Positions 46,663-57,374 of a stretch of 64,000 nt of DNA are shown here, piece by piece. Position 1 is the first letter of the stretch, and each line of letters starts with the position of its first letter. Made by a program: the position numbers and the translations under genes. The notes under the pieces are model-generated. The model made no database searches, was not told the DNA's origin, and was given only the letters and a program-made list of their open reading frames with translations. Source of the stretch: Trichaptum fuscoviolaceum (lineage: Eukaryota > Basidiomycota > Agaricomycetes > Hymenochaetales > Trichaptaceae); assembly GCA_910574455.1 (NCBI GenBank), contig CAJSYZ010000009.1, positions 3,985,040-4,049,039 of the forward strand. Reading direction: 5' to 3'.

Positions 46663-47800
46663 TCCGAAACGTCAGATAGTTATTCGTCTATGCTTGTAAC
46701 TTCAAAGTAGGTAAAGTGAGATAAGCCAAGTTCGTTAGCGTCGTTGAGAAAAGAGCAAGCGAGAGTTGCAGGTCGTAAAACAAAACTCGGAGGTGGATGT
46801 CGTCAGAGGAAGCACGCAGAAGAACGAGGTCAATGTAGTGGTCCGAAGGCAAGAAGCAAGAAGCCAGGTAAGCGCACAAGGTCCCATGCTCCAGCAGAAA
46901 CAAGTTTAGATAGAGAAGAACTCGCACCGGTCTGATCCTTGTGAAGAAGTCGTCCGCCTAAAGCCCTCCTTGGAGTCCTCCCACTTCTTTCGGGCGAGCC
47001 CTTGCGATGACCGGTCCACGGCGATAGAGGAATGGATAAACATAGGTCAAGTTATTTTGATTGAATGTATTGAACTCGTCGGCGTCGGAAAGTTATTATC
47101 GCTGAGTGTCCCAGAGACAACAGGCGACGTCGAGCACAAGCCAATGATGCACGTAAAGATAGATCTTTAGGCAACACAATTCCTGGCTCGCAAGTCCTTA
47201 TCTTTTGCCGCTGGGCATCTTCAAGTTTTGGCCCTGTGGCCAGCCGCCATACCCATCAACAGACACGCCGTGGGGCTCGGGTCCAGTAATAGAACCACCA
47301 TGTTCCAACCTTGAACTTGATGAAGTCGCTGGGGCGGAATGTAGGATAACTTTCCAATGTCTTGCATCCCTTGCAGGCGCGTTGAGAAGCAGGACCAATT
47401 CTGATAGCTTTACATGCTGAAGCCAGGTTGCAATTGAGATAAGAGGAAGGACAGTGGGGTTGCATGAACCGAACGAGCCCGACTGTCCACGCGCACTTTC
47501 AAGTTCAAGTTGCAGGGTCGCCAACCCGTCGGAGAACTTGAATCTGACGCGCTAATCTCACTTTTTTGCCGCCGGTTTCGACCAAACCTCCAGCACAAGA
47601 GTCAGCTTGTGATTTCTAAGTTCAAAACTTGCAACAAAACTCTCTAAATGTGCAAAGATAAGTTTGTCTATAATTCCATCACGCAGGCCGGCCACTCTAA
47701 AATTCACTCTGCCTTCCGTTGCACGAACGAAATCAATGCATATCTTCAAACAAGTCATTAAGACTCATCCCATCCGCAAGATAAGGGGGGGGACTTTTAC
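46663..47800. other. Intergenic with short uncharacterised ORFs
   Basis: Contains the permease promoter. A minus-strand ORF at 47524-47198 (108 codons, MATLQLELESARGQSGSFGS) has no homologue I recognise and no splice partner. I do not call it a gene. If the phosphatase upstream has further 3' exons, they would lie here. Confidence 0.35.
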
Positions 47801-49993
47801 TCACTTGCCATTAAATCTCCACTTCTCTCCGCTCTTGTCTAATTCGTCTGCTTTTGCCTGGTCAACTCCAACCACGACGTCGGCCTTGCACGTCCGCAGC
47901 GAGAGGATGGGAAATGCTCCGGCCAGTGGTCCGATGGCCTCCTCGAAAGGTGTGGAAGCCGGCCAGCGTACGTCCCCAGTAAGTCTACTTTGATATGTAA
48001 TTTCTATCAGGTAAGTAAGGAGAGTGTTGCGTACTTTCGGTAGCTATTAGTCACGCGTAAGTTCTCAGTCGATGTGTTGAGGTATAGCGAGACACTCACT
48101 TCAAATCACCCTATCGCATACAACTGCCAATTGAGTAATCAAGAGCAAATGATAAAGAAAACTGATATGTTACCTTAAATATAACAAGTCCGCTGGCTTT
48201 CAACGTTTCCCATAGCATCTTCGCCTTCTCTTTCATGTCCCAATACGGCCAATGCGCCGTCCAGAATTCATACTTCCCCCCTCTCTGCTCGCCAAGTCGC
48301 GTCCCCAGAGGCACACTCAACGCAAATACACCCTTCTCCACGTACCCCTGCCAGCGGTGTACCATTGTCTCCAGCTGAGCGCGTGCGGACGCGGAGGGTG
48401 CGGAAGAGAGAAAAAAAGAGGGAGAGAGGAGTGAAGTGAATAGCGAGGCGAAGTCCGGGGGTGTCACGTCTGACACGAACCAGGGGATCGCTTTCGGGCT
48501 AGTTGTAAACAAAAATGCGGTCAATAGGAGGGAAGATTACGAAAGGTATAGAGCCATACTGAAAGACAATCTTGGAGACATGCGGAGTGTACGTGACGAG
48601 GAAGTCAGCGAAGACCAGGTCCGTGAAGAGCTATGGATTCTCTTCATTTCATTTCGCCTTGAATATTCTGCATCGTAAATACCTCGAATCCGGCTTATCA
48701 CCAATAAAAAAGGTCACTCAGTATAACATTGTATCATTGGACAAATTTGCTCACCGTTATCCAACACAAAGTCAACTTGCGCGCCATCTAAACTTCTTAG
48801 ATGATCGAACGCCGCTTTCTCGTCGTCCCGCAAAATAAAAGCTTTTCTTTCGTCTTGGGCGTCCTTGCCTACCGATTGTAGCCGGAGGATATCCTCGTGT
48901 GTCAGATTTGTAAGAAGGGAGAGGTCCTGATAGAGAGCTTTTTATATGCGCCTTTGATTTAAACGAATTATGAGATACGAACTGTAGCATTTCCCCTAAT
49001 TCCGGAAAAAGTCGATGAGCGATAGTTGGTATACAGCAGTGAGGCTCAGTTTTCGTACCATAAGCACATTTGGATCATCTCGTTGAAGAGGACCGCAATC
49101 TTAGAAGGATCAGAGTCAAGCTCATTCTTGGTGCTCTCGAGCTCGTGCATCGTTCCCGCTAACTCTATTATCGAAAGTAATAGTTAGGGATTAGAATCTG
49201 AAGCAGATTTTCATTGCCGTCACAGATAACTCACTGTAGATAGCCGCTGAGCTCGCCTTGAACGAGTCCTCCTTCCCAACTAAAAACGGATCATAATACT
49301 TCCAATATGTCGTTTGCGAGAAATAGGTACGGAGTAGGCGGTATAAATAGCACCTAGAGCAAGAAGGTTTTAGATGAGCGCTCAAACGCGTTCTCTTCGA
49401 TGATGTATAGTAAGGTTATAGCACGTACTCCGCATATAGCCAGGGACAAGTGAACCAGGTGCCTTGTCCCCTCTCTGCCAATGCGGTTAGTTCCGTGTTG
49501 TATGTCTCTACGTCAGCCTCTCCGTCATCTGGAATGGGTCTACGAGTTTGTGAATCCACAAGGATGGTTTCATTTAGCTAATTGATATTTTGCAGAGAAA
49601 TGCGAAGAACTCACTGTAACGCCCGATCCCGCGCCATTTCGTATTTCAGTTTGCTAACCTTCCCAATAATTCCCTTTCCTTCCTCGATTCGCTCTAAATC
49701 AGCGCCATTGATGGTAAGCTCATGGTTGACGTTATGTATGTGGTCGATGAGCTTCGTAAGGATAATCGGCCAGCGGTGCACGACTGTCTCGTACCTAAGA
49801 CAAGCGAGCGAGGCTCAATAAACCATACTTATAATTTGTTTAGAGGGTAAAGATACTCACGAGAACCTGACGAAAAGGTATAGGGCGTCTAAGAGATGTG
49901 CTTTGCTGTGATCTATCAATGAATGGGCATTCCCACTCACCCATTCTTATCACTGGGATCATACGGCGGATACGGCGGGACGAAGCAGCTCAT
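47801..49993 (-). CDS. ARMT1: ARMT1/DUF89 metal-dependent damage-control phosphatase
   Basis: Starts at 49993 (MSCFVPPYPPYDPSDKN). Further exons give ETVVHRWPIILTKLIDHIHN, YKYEMARDRALRPIPDDG-like text, GTWFTCPWLYAE, CYLYRLLRTYFSQTTYWKYY, DLSLLTNLTHEDILRLQSVG, DGAQVDFVLDN (metal-site Asp-Asn), LFTDLVFADFLVTYTP, IPWFVSDVTPPDF (second metal-site Asp), GKYEFWTAHWPYWDM, and finally LTGDVRWPASTPFEEAIGPL and ADVVVGVDQAKADELD. This order matches fungal ARMT1-like DUF89 proteins, Mn/Ni-dependent phosphatases acting on phosphometabolites. An older carboxyl-methyltransferase claim also exists for this family. The frame stops immediately after RFNGK (47803-47801), without the short beta-strand ending usual for the family, so either a 3' exon is missed or the tail is shortened. 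Confidence 0.87.
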
Positions 49994-50537
49994 ATTTTCA
50001 GCTCGGGACAGTATAGTTAGATGAGAAGATGTGTGTTCCTAATGTCGTGCCCGTTGTTGTGGACGTTGTCGGCGTAGTTGGACGAAGGCTAGGATGACGT
50101 TCCTGAACGAGTTACTTACCCAGACATTAGCGCGGACTCACTGGCAGTGCACTGGCACGTGATCCATGAGAAGAATAAAACGCGTGTCCATCAAGTCTTG
50201 ACGCGTTTGCATCCGTCATCATGCAACTTCAACATTCCCATCGTCCTCCTATGCACACCTGCGACAAGCTCAATGACTCTAATGTGAAATACTCTAATAT
50301 TTGTCAAGGAACATAACGAAGCCGAAGAGGGTGAAGGTGAATAGCTAGCGATGTCAGACAGTACGCGGAGCGGAGGCAAAAGACCAGCCGTGTCTTCAGC
50401 AGCAGACAAAGTGAGCTTCAACGTTGCTAATATATGTACAGACTTATCGATAGCTCTCATAGAATCCCTGCAAACGACCTCGGTCCAACAGCACGAGCAT
50501 CAATGGAAATTCTGTTCATTCCAACCGTGGTCCGGAC
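49994..50537. promoter_or_regulatory. Divergent intergenic region
   Basis: Lies between the starts of the phosphatase (-) and the Ser/Pro-rich gene (+). Short ORFs at 50351-50661 overlap the upstream part of the latter but lie in other frames. No TATA box is obvious. Confidence 0.35.
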
Positions 50538-52124
50538 ATGTTCGAAGATTTCGATTTCCGGTCTAAGCCACAAATTGCACATTCACCCAGAGCTTCGGCG
50601 TGGGATGCTCACGGACAGAAGAAGAGACCAACTTTCAAAGTCCCAAATCCAAAGGAATTAATGGATGCATTCACCTCGCCAATGACCGACCTGAGTACCG
50701 CGAAACCACAGCCGAAGCTTCCCCCGAAATCATCTGTGTCCATTCATGACCAGCTACGCTTGCGAAAACCATCTGTACCTGTCTCCCCACTGAGGATCGC
50801 AAATGGCGGATGTCGGGATGCAGAAAAGGGGAAGGGGAAGGAAAGGCAGATGACACCCCTCCGCGCACCACAACTCGTGTATCCGGCGGATGAGGACGCA
50901 TCCGGGGCCACGAAGGAGAAGAGGCTCGTAACACCTATCACATCTCGGACATACAAGCTTGATGACACACCGGCGCGGAAAGTCGTACCTCTCAACTCTC
51001 TCTTTGGCTTATCGAAAGCCGACACCGGGTTTCCGTCCTCGTCTTCTGCCAATACGCCCGACGCTTCCTTGTGGACTCTCCCGGGACCCAAGTTTTCCCT
51101 CGGCAGCGGGACTAAAGTACCGAAGACTCCATTAAGGGGTGTCACGCCCGCGCCTTTTGAGGTTTTTGTGAAACCCGAAGGCCAGTCCAATGCGGGTGAG
51201 GAGGGCGAAGATGAACGCACGAGGGAATTGAATCGTGGTTTACTGGTTAGCCCAGAGAAAGAAAGCGGAAGGGGGAGAAAGTTTATACGGTGCGCGCACA
51301 TATTTTCATCTCTAATACTCGTTAGAAATCTTACGCGTTCGACCCTTACGCTTCGCCGTTTCCGCAGGAATGGCCTCGCTGAACGTGCACAGCACCTCAT
51401 CACACGCTCGCAGACTGCGTTTACTCTGTGGTCGAGAGATCTTGAATCCTCCTCCCGGTCTTCCTCTACTAGACCTATGCATTCGTCTGCGTTAGCTACT
51501 TCATCGATACGCCAGCGCCCTGATATCCGTTTTCGACTGCTCTCCGTCTCACATATTTCTCGCACCTCCAACGTCCACTCCCGGTCTTCCGGATCATCTA
51601 TACGCTCAATCCTTGCCCGCTGCCTTATTCTTTCTGGACCACCGGAGCTTAGTTCCCTGACTGTCTTGCCTTTTAATAATGATGCGTCTGTGGCTGGACG
51701 AAGCGGGACACCTATGAGAGAAACCCCACCAGCCTCCCATGTCCGCTCACAAACTTTGGAGGTCCTGTTCTCCTTCCATGCTCATGAACAATCGGACTTC
51801 GCTCTACGCTTACTGGGTTGCTCAGAACGCATTGATGGATCGCACATCCCAGAGGGCTGCGAGGTCCATGTCTGGAAACCATGGTACACTACTTCCGCCT
51901 CGCCCCCAAGCTCGTCCGCTACTCAAGATAAAACCGAAGATGGTGCAGAAGATAATCACGAAAAGCGAGATGTCTTCTCTACTCCGTCAAAGCGATCGAA
52001 GTCTACTTCAACGGGGATGAAGGCCCCGCCTACAATTTTATGTTCAAGGTTCCTCGTCATTCCACCAGCACCCAAACCTCTTGTACCACCTTTGACAACA
52101 ACTGGTCCTCATTTCAAGGGATAA
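50538..52124 (+). CDS. Ser/Pro-rich hypothetical protein
   Basis: Opens MFEDFDFRSKPQIAHSPRAS. The N-terminal 240 residues are polar, Pro/Ser/Thr-rich and basic, and look disordered (PKLPPKSSVSIHDQLRLRKP, then KTPLRGVTPAPFEVF). The C-terminal half has a short helix-like block (GLAERAQHLITRSQTAFTLW) and an OB-like strand region (HEQSDFALRLLGC, then EGCEVHVWKPWYTT). A 78 nt stretch at 51290-51367 (GTGCGC...CCGCAG) fits an intron. Because 78 is a multiple of three and has no stop, the frame is open with or without it. Protein length is 502 residues if spliced and 528 if not. I do not recognise the family. A nuclear role would be a guess. Confidence 0.65.
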   Translation: MFEDFDFRSKPQIAHSPRASAWDAHGQKKRPTFKVPNPKELMDAFTSPMTDLSTAKPQPKLPPKSSVSIHDQLRLRKPSVPVSPLRIANGGCRDAEKGKGKERQMTPLRAPQLVYPADEDASGATKEKRLVTPITSRTYKLDDTPARKVVPLNSLFGLSKADTGFPSSSSANTPDASLWTLPGPKFSLGSGTKVPKTPLRGVTPAPFEVFVKPEGQSNAGEEGEDERTRELNRGLLVSPEKESGRGRKFIRCAHIFSSLILVRNLTRSTLTLRRFRRNGLAERAQHLITRSQTAFTLWSRDLESSSRSSSTRPMHSSALATSSIRQRPDIRFRLLSVSHISRTSNVHSRSSGSSIRSILARCLILSGPPELSSLTVLPFNNDASVAGRSGTPMRETPPASHVRSQTLEVLFSFHAHEQSDFALRLLGCSERIDGSHIPEGCEVHVWKPWYTTSASPPSSSATQDKTEDGAEDNHEKRDVFSTPSKRSKSTSTGMKAPPTILCSRFLVIPPAPKPLVPPLTTTGPHFKG

Positions 52125-52425
52125 TTTATTCTTTATTGTATCACGTATGTACTGACGAATTCTGTTGTCGGGCCGGATAGATGTAATGCTTATTCCTTCG
52201 ACGTATAATGAAAAATACGGACGGTACAAATTAGCACTCTAATGGAACTATAGGACGAGAGAATTGTTTTTACTCATGCTGGCGCTTGACTCTGGGTGGC
52301 TGCCATTTCTATTTGGTATAGGTTCAGTGAGCGATCAAGACGACTGGGTGTTGAACTCGTTCGAGGGGAAATAGTCACTAACTGCTTATACATTCTGATT
52401 TCGAGCCATACGTCTCCTCAACCCT

Positions 52426-52936
52426 TCATTCCGCTGTATCTACGACCTCGATCGCCGTGCTCATTGGAGCTTCATCCGCCACTCCTTGATCGGCAGAGCC
52501 CGAAGTCTGCATAGATTCAGAGTAGGGCGGGTCGATAGCGACTGAGCTAGCGTATCGTTGACTGTGATGCCCTGGTTCGTCATTCTGTCCGCTGTACTAT
52601 ATTTGAAGATGTAATTAACCTTTCCGTAGATACTTGATGTCACAATCAGCTTCTCACATTAGCATTTAAGCCTGTCCCACCTCCTGTGCTGGTTGCTGGA
52701 GGGGCCTCTTCCAACGCCCGTAATGTATCTGCTTCTCGAGCCTTAGCTTCAGCCTCAATTGCCATCTGCCTCTTCCACTCTTTCAAATCGCGTTCCATCT
52801 CTTCCTTCAACGCTTTGCATGTTCTTTGGTGGTTTGAAAATCCAGCTTTACTTTTAAAGGGAGCACCCTTATATCGGCATCCTTTGGCTTCGCAGATGAA
52901 GCCTCTGCTGAGGCTGAGCTTCTGGAGGCTGGACAT
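52426..52936 (-). CDS. Small C2HC zinc-finger protein
   Basis: Exon 1 starts at 52936 (MSSLQKLSLSRGFICEAKGC). It carries one zinc-finger-like unit, C-x4-C...H-x4-C (CEAKGC, then FSNHQRTC), followed by a charged helix (LKEEMERDLKEWKRQMAIEA). A GT-AG intron of 71 nt joins LNAN to NDEPGHHSQRYASS, and the protein ends with an acidic tail (DEAPMSTAIEVVDTAE) at 52426, about 145 residues. The finger plus coiled-coil layout resembles the N-terminal part of some fungal Plavaka/CACTA-type transposon proteins, but no transposase follows. So it may be a domesticated fragment or an independent gene. Convergent with the gene ending at 52124. Confidence 0.55.
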
Positions 52937-54548
52937 AGTTGTTGTACATAGGAAGGAGTACCATAGATTCGAAGATTATCTACTGCTATGAATTTCAAAT
53001 GCAATAGTTGTACTATCATTTATCGATCATAATTGAGAGGCACCGGGTGTTGGAAGCGAATTTTGACGTCATTTCCTAGATTCTGAATGATTGTAATAAT
53101 ATTATCATATCTCAGCAAGATGGCGACGACGTGACCATGGTGCGTAAACATAATGTCCTATTATAGTCGTCCAGTCTTTCGATCATTGAACTACTGTACA
53201 TAAATAATATTCTAGGGATCCTACGCGAAGTATGAGATTAAAGCACGAACTTATCCACCAGATCGAACTCCTACAGCTCTGACATTGTGTTCAAGGCTAT
53301 TCGATGTCCGTCCTGCACAGACCCATTGTTCGGACTGACCTTAGGGGGAAACGTGAAGGATCGGCATTTTTATGCCGGGAAGAATGCGAATCTGCGCTAA
53401 ACATGCCTGTGCAAGGGAACGTGAAGTCTTGACATAGGCTTTTCCCCATTGCTTCTGATGCGTCAGTAGCGGTCTTCGGCGTGTGGACTCTGTAGAGCTT
53501 TTTTCTCCCAGAACTAAAGATCTGTACTTATCTTCAAGTCGAGCGTCCGAAGGACGTCCGTGCGCTGGACACATCGCCGAAGGCCAAACCCGGCAGTCGT
53601 CACGGAGGTAGCGATAGCTGGAAAGGTATTTGGTCTGTGCGCAGGAAAAGAGGTCGGCTAGGTCAAACCAGGTCACCTTTACATTTAGGCTGACTTTCTT
53701 AGTCTCCTAGTCGAGACCTGAAGACCTGCCAATCCCACGATGATATTTTATGTATGCAAACGTGATTGTATTCTCAGGAGATACCTCCGCCAGTGCTTCT
53801 GAGGGGTTAGGCAGGTCGAGGTCGGGGTTTAAGAACCAAGAACATCCTGGCAGGTGTTGTTTGGGTTTCGTCACTCCCGCCGATCGACGCAACTTTTTCT
53901 GAGGCAACTCCAGATCAACCGAGTCCAGATCTCGAGGTGCGCAGTGAAGAGCACCCGCATCTCGAGTACTGCAAGCTAGGTTTCCCGGAATTGCTTCCTC
54001 ATCACCTGTTTCTCCGTCCTCCCACCTGCAAAGGCATTCCGATATGCAATTTTAGGTAGAAATTTTGGTTTTCTACGCTGAATCAGTTGTCGGAGATAGA
54101 AAGGCCACCAGAGCCTCACTTCTCCATGGTCTTGTATCTAAGGGAGAAGTAGAGAAAGAAAATTTCCCAGAGTGTACGAGCCTGAAGAGGCTCTTGTAAC
54201 TGAACATCTAGCTGAATACAAGCCGCAGGAGTCAGTATTACTTATTCAAAGAAAAAATTCAAACCTTGCACTCTATTTTTAAAAAGCGCGCTTTAATCAT
54301 CTTATCCAATGTTAAGACTCAGAACTGACCCTTGCAGGCCAAGCTGGCCAACCGTATGTCATGTTTTGCATACGACCCTCAAAGTCACAACGCGAGACCG
54401 AGGAAGCACTGCCATCCTGAGCGTGTACGCTGATCTTATATAGAGACATAATACGGGACACTTCTAGAACAAAGTTGCTTGGAACGTGGGTGTCGTGGTA
54501 AGTGGAAGAACAAGTAACTTTCCGACCACTGGCACTGGCACGTTTCAT
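52937..54548. other. Intergenic, no gene seen
   Basis: Long non-coding stretch. Minus-strand ORFs at 53676-53341 (111 codons) and 53907-53707 have no recognisable domain and no splice partners. Part of this could be decayed transposon sequence. Confidence 0.4.
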
Positions 54549-54557
54549 GGTTCACTG
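54549..54557 (+). repeat. Target-site duplication, left copy
   Basis: GGTTCACTG directly abuts the left terminal repeat and is repeated exactly at 55057-55065 beside the right one. Confidence 0.9.
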
Positions 54558-54689
54558 CAGTCTCCTACCCAGACCCTCCCACGGTTCGGAAGAGACCGAA
54601 GCCTCAGGGTCTAGGAGGGGAACCCTTTCCTCCCGTCAGGGAGGGTCTGACTTACAACATTTTGCCGAGGCCCCGAACGTCGTTAGGGT
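54558..54689 (+). repeat. Left terminal inverted repeat (132 bp)
   Basis: Matches the reverse complement of 54925-55056 with five substitutions. GC-rich. Confidence 0.93.
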
Positions 54690-54924
54690 CCATTCAAGTT
54701 GCCGCCTATTGCAGACCGTGAGAAAAGCGGGAGGCGGGAGCTTCGACTCAAAATTTTGTTAGTCGCTACACAGTTGACTTATTGGTGCCACTCAGATATA
54801 CCATTGCCATTATTTATATTATAAGGCTTTTACAGACATTTCCTATGATTTCTGTGGATTTACAGTTTTGACATAATATGTGTGCAAAATGAGCATTCCC
54901 ACGAAAACAGTGAGCGGGAGGTAA

Positions 54925-55056
54925 ACCCTGACGACGCTCGGGGCCTCTGCAAAATGTTGTAAGTCAGACCCTCCCTGACGGGAGGAAAGGGTCCCCCTCC
55001 TGGACCCTGAGGCTTCGGTCTCTTCCGAACCGTGGGAGGGTCTGGGTAGGAGACTG
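54925..55056 (-). repeat. Right terminal inverted repeat (132 bp)
   Basis: Partner of 54558-54689. Ends GGAGACTG next to the target-site duplication. Confidence 0.93.
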
Positions 55057-55065
55057 GGTTCACTG
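55057..55065 (+). repeat. Target-site duplication, right copy
   Basis: GGTTCACTG, identical to 54549-54557. Confidence 0.9.
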
Positions 55066-56518
55066 AACGGTTGAGACTTGGTCACGTGATGAGTGACAGC
55101 TTCAAGTTTGTGGACTCACAGCGACGACGACGGCCGCGTCCTTTCTCCTTTCTCCTCCGTCATATCCACCATCACCGAACCATACACCATCCAGCAGATG
55201 CTATACTAAGTTATGCCTTTGTGCGCGAAAGAATATAAGGTATTCCTTAGAGTGCCGGGTGGGTGATATGCATACGGTGCCATGGCAGATGTTACTTCAA
55301 GCCGCTCAGCCTGAGAATATCGTACATCTCAGGATGTGCAATAAGAGAATATCGACACTTTAACACTTTTTTGCTACGCGCATCCTCTTAAAAAACAGAG
55401 CCTTGAACTCGTAGGGTGCTGAATATGCACTCTGGTGGGTATGGGGAGGACGAAGTACAGTATGTTCTTCCATTCGTTGGCCAATCAATAATCGAAGCTC
55501 AGTATTCTTCGCATGCATCATAGGCGACATAGATTGGATCATCCAAGCTTTCAGGCCTACATGGATACTGCCGTCGTCTTCCCCACGCACCCTCATGCGC
55601 GCCTCCGGAGTGTTGAAATATCCCTCCTTATAACATCCTGTTCAACACGCTTGTACGGAATTTATACCGGTGCGGCCATGCTATTCATAGATTCGAGTAT
55701 GGAGGTGATTGGGTGGCCAGAGGCTGCAAAGCACGTTGTAAGTTACACATCCAGTGCGGTTCTTTTCAGCGACACAGCCTTCAGGATTTAGCTGCCAATC
55801 AACGTGCCTACCCTATAAACCCCAGTCATACTCCATTCTCAGCACTATCATCCCCCGCTCAAATCCCGTAATGAATCTGTCACACTCTCGCTATTGGATT
55901 CTGCCCCATTCCTTCTCACAGGTCCGATCACAGAAGATCAGGAGCAATGTCAGACTGGAATGAAGAAACCCAAAGGTTTCATAGCTCTTCGCTATATGTA
56001 CGCAAGAACTTCGGCATCAACTGTTGGTTCAGTACTCATACGGAAACAAATTGCTTTAAGTTATGGATACGTTACTGGCCGATGGCACGATGGAAGTCGC
56101 TTTTATCTCGTCCCTTTACGCCAAGTCTGATGGGGCCTTCGACTCTCCCAGTGACGATGCTTATTCTCTTACCCGTCATTGATCCTACGCGATTCCATTG
56201 GTGAATCCCGTGATCGTCGGACTTCTGAATTCATCCATTCATCAAGGACTCTTTGGTACGACCTTTCGGACATCTGGGCGTTGAGCCTTCTGCTTTTCTA
56301 TGGGACTGATTATTCCCCCTTTAAGTCAGAGACAACACTAATAGATTCTGCATATAGGTACCACAATCGAACGAACAAAACTCATCCCAGAAAACCCAAT
56401 ACTATGGAAGAAACTTGTACACTGCTTAATTATGCGAAGCTATAACTACAAAGTCAAACATTCCTGACCTCGTCCGTCAAAGTAGGTGAAAGCTGTCGCA
56501 AAAGACTTATCGGTCACT
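55066..56518. other. No recognisable gene
   Basis: Several overlapping plus-strand ORFs (55513-56445) of 60-92 codons do not join into a family I know. They could be a decayed gene or chance frames. Confidence 0.35.
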
Positions 56519-57271
56519 CTACAAGAGCCCTAGAAGCGTAAGCGTCAGGGTGAAGGTCAGAGATTGGAGCGTTCCGACAACACTGAAGAGTCTACGAAAA
56601 AACAGGGTCAATAATCAAACCACTGAACGAAGTCTGGAATGAGAAACATACAGTCCAGAAACCAAGACCAGGACACCGTCGAGAAGGAAGCTCGCTTCGA
56701 AGAGAACGCCTTTGAGAGCAAGATCGACTTCCCCGAGCAGGCCGCCAAAGAGGAAGAAATTCTTGTTGCTGTGGAATGGGGCGAAAGCGTTGGCGATGTT
56801 CTGAAGAGTTTATTCAGTATATGAGCAAGAAGGTATGCAGGCTACTCTGACGAACCGTGGTGACTGATGCAAGCTGTGTGGCGACGTCCTGGGCTTCAGC
56901 GGAACGCTTCTCGAGGCCGAGAATGCCACCAGTGTTCAAGAGCGCTAAGCTGGTCGTAGCAGACTCAAGAGCGGAGGTAAGCTCGAGGACGAGGGGGGCG
57001 ACAGCCTCAGTTCCCGCCAAAGACGTCGGGTTGAGGGCACCTGCGATGTATGTTTCATCAGATCGTAAATATGCACCGCGTATGCTTCCAACTTACTGAT
57101 CTGCGGAAGGATGCCATTCACCTTCGACTGAAGGGAGCTTATGACGTTCGACACACTGCTAGTCTGACGCTTTTTTTCCTCTAGCTCGGCGGCTGGAAGA
57201 GCAGAGGCAGTCGCAAGGAGTCCAACGGAGACGATTCCAGCGAAGTAAGAGGCGAATTGAGAGAACAACAT
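56519..57271 (-). CDS. Small secreted hydrophobic protein
   Basis: Starts at 57271 (MLFSQFASYFAGIVSVGLLA, then TASALPAAELEEKKRQ): a signal peptide followed by a possible KR processing site. Introns of 54-60 nt separate helical segments: SNVISSLQSKVNGILPQI, LVLELTSALESATTSLALLN, FGGLLGEVDLALKGVLFEAS and LLDGVLVLVSGLL. It ends LTLLGLL at 56519, roughly 175 residues. There are no cysteines in the part read, so it is not a hydrophobin. C-ending codons dominate, which suggests high expression. A TATA box lies about 100 bp upstream. The style (signal peptide, long amphipathic or hydrophobic helices, no Cys) is shared with the genes at 13997 and 59545. Role unknown. Confidence 0.75.
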
Positions 57272-57368
57272 TGTGGTTGAAGGGTTTGAGACTGGTAAAG
57301 TCGGAGTATTGGATGTAGAGAAGTGAGTTCGATATCCAATGTTTTTCAAAGCTAAAGTATCCCCCCTC

Positions 57369-57374
57369 TTTATA
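57369..57374 (-). promoter_or_regulatory. TATA box of the secreted protein gene at 56519-57271
   Basis: TATAAA on the minus strand in the context CTATAAAGAGG, 98 bp before the ATG. Confidence 0.6.

Larger units (their letters stand above)
54558..55056. mobile_element. 499 bp Mutator-like non-autonomous element (MITE)
   Basis: Terminal inverted repeats of 132 bp (54558-54689 and 54925-55056) begin CAGTCTCCTACCC and differ at only five positions by hand alignment. They enclose a 235 bp unrelated, non-coding centre. The element is flanked on both sides by the 9 bp direct repeat GGTTCACTG. Long inverted repeats plus a 9 bp target duplication are the signature of Mutator-like (MULE) elements. It carries no transposase and so must have been moved by an enzyme encoded elsewhere. 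Each arm also contains its own inverted repeat (CAGACCCTCCC at 54570-54580 against GGGAGGGTCTG at 54639-54649) and a TTCGG/CCGAA hairpin. Confidence 0.92.

Noticed and set aside
50744..51571. Minus-strand ORF of 275 codons
   Set aside because: Antisense to the Ser/Pro-rich gene. Long only because that gene lacks certain codons. No motifs.
54843..55085. Minus-strand ORF sharing a peptide with a plus-strand ORF at 54502-54762
   Set aside because: The identical peptide arises because both ORFs cross the inverted terminal repeats of the Mutator-like element. It is not evidence of a duplicated gene.
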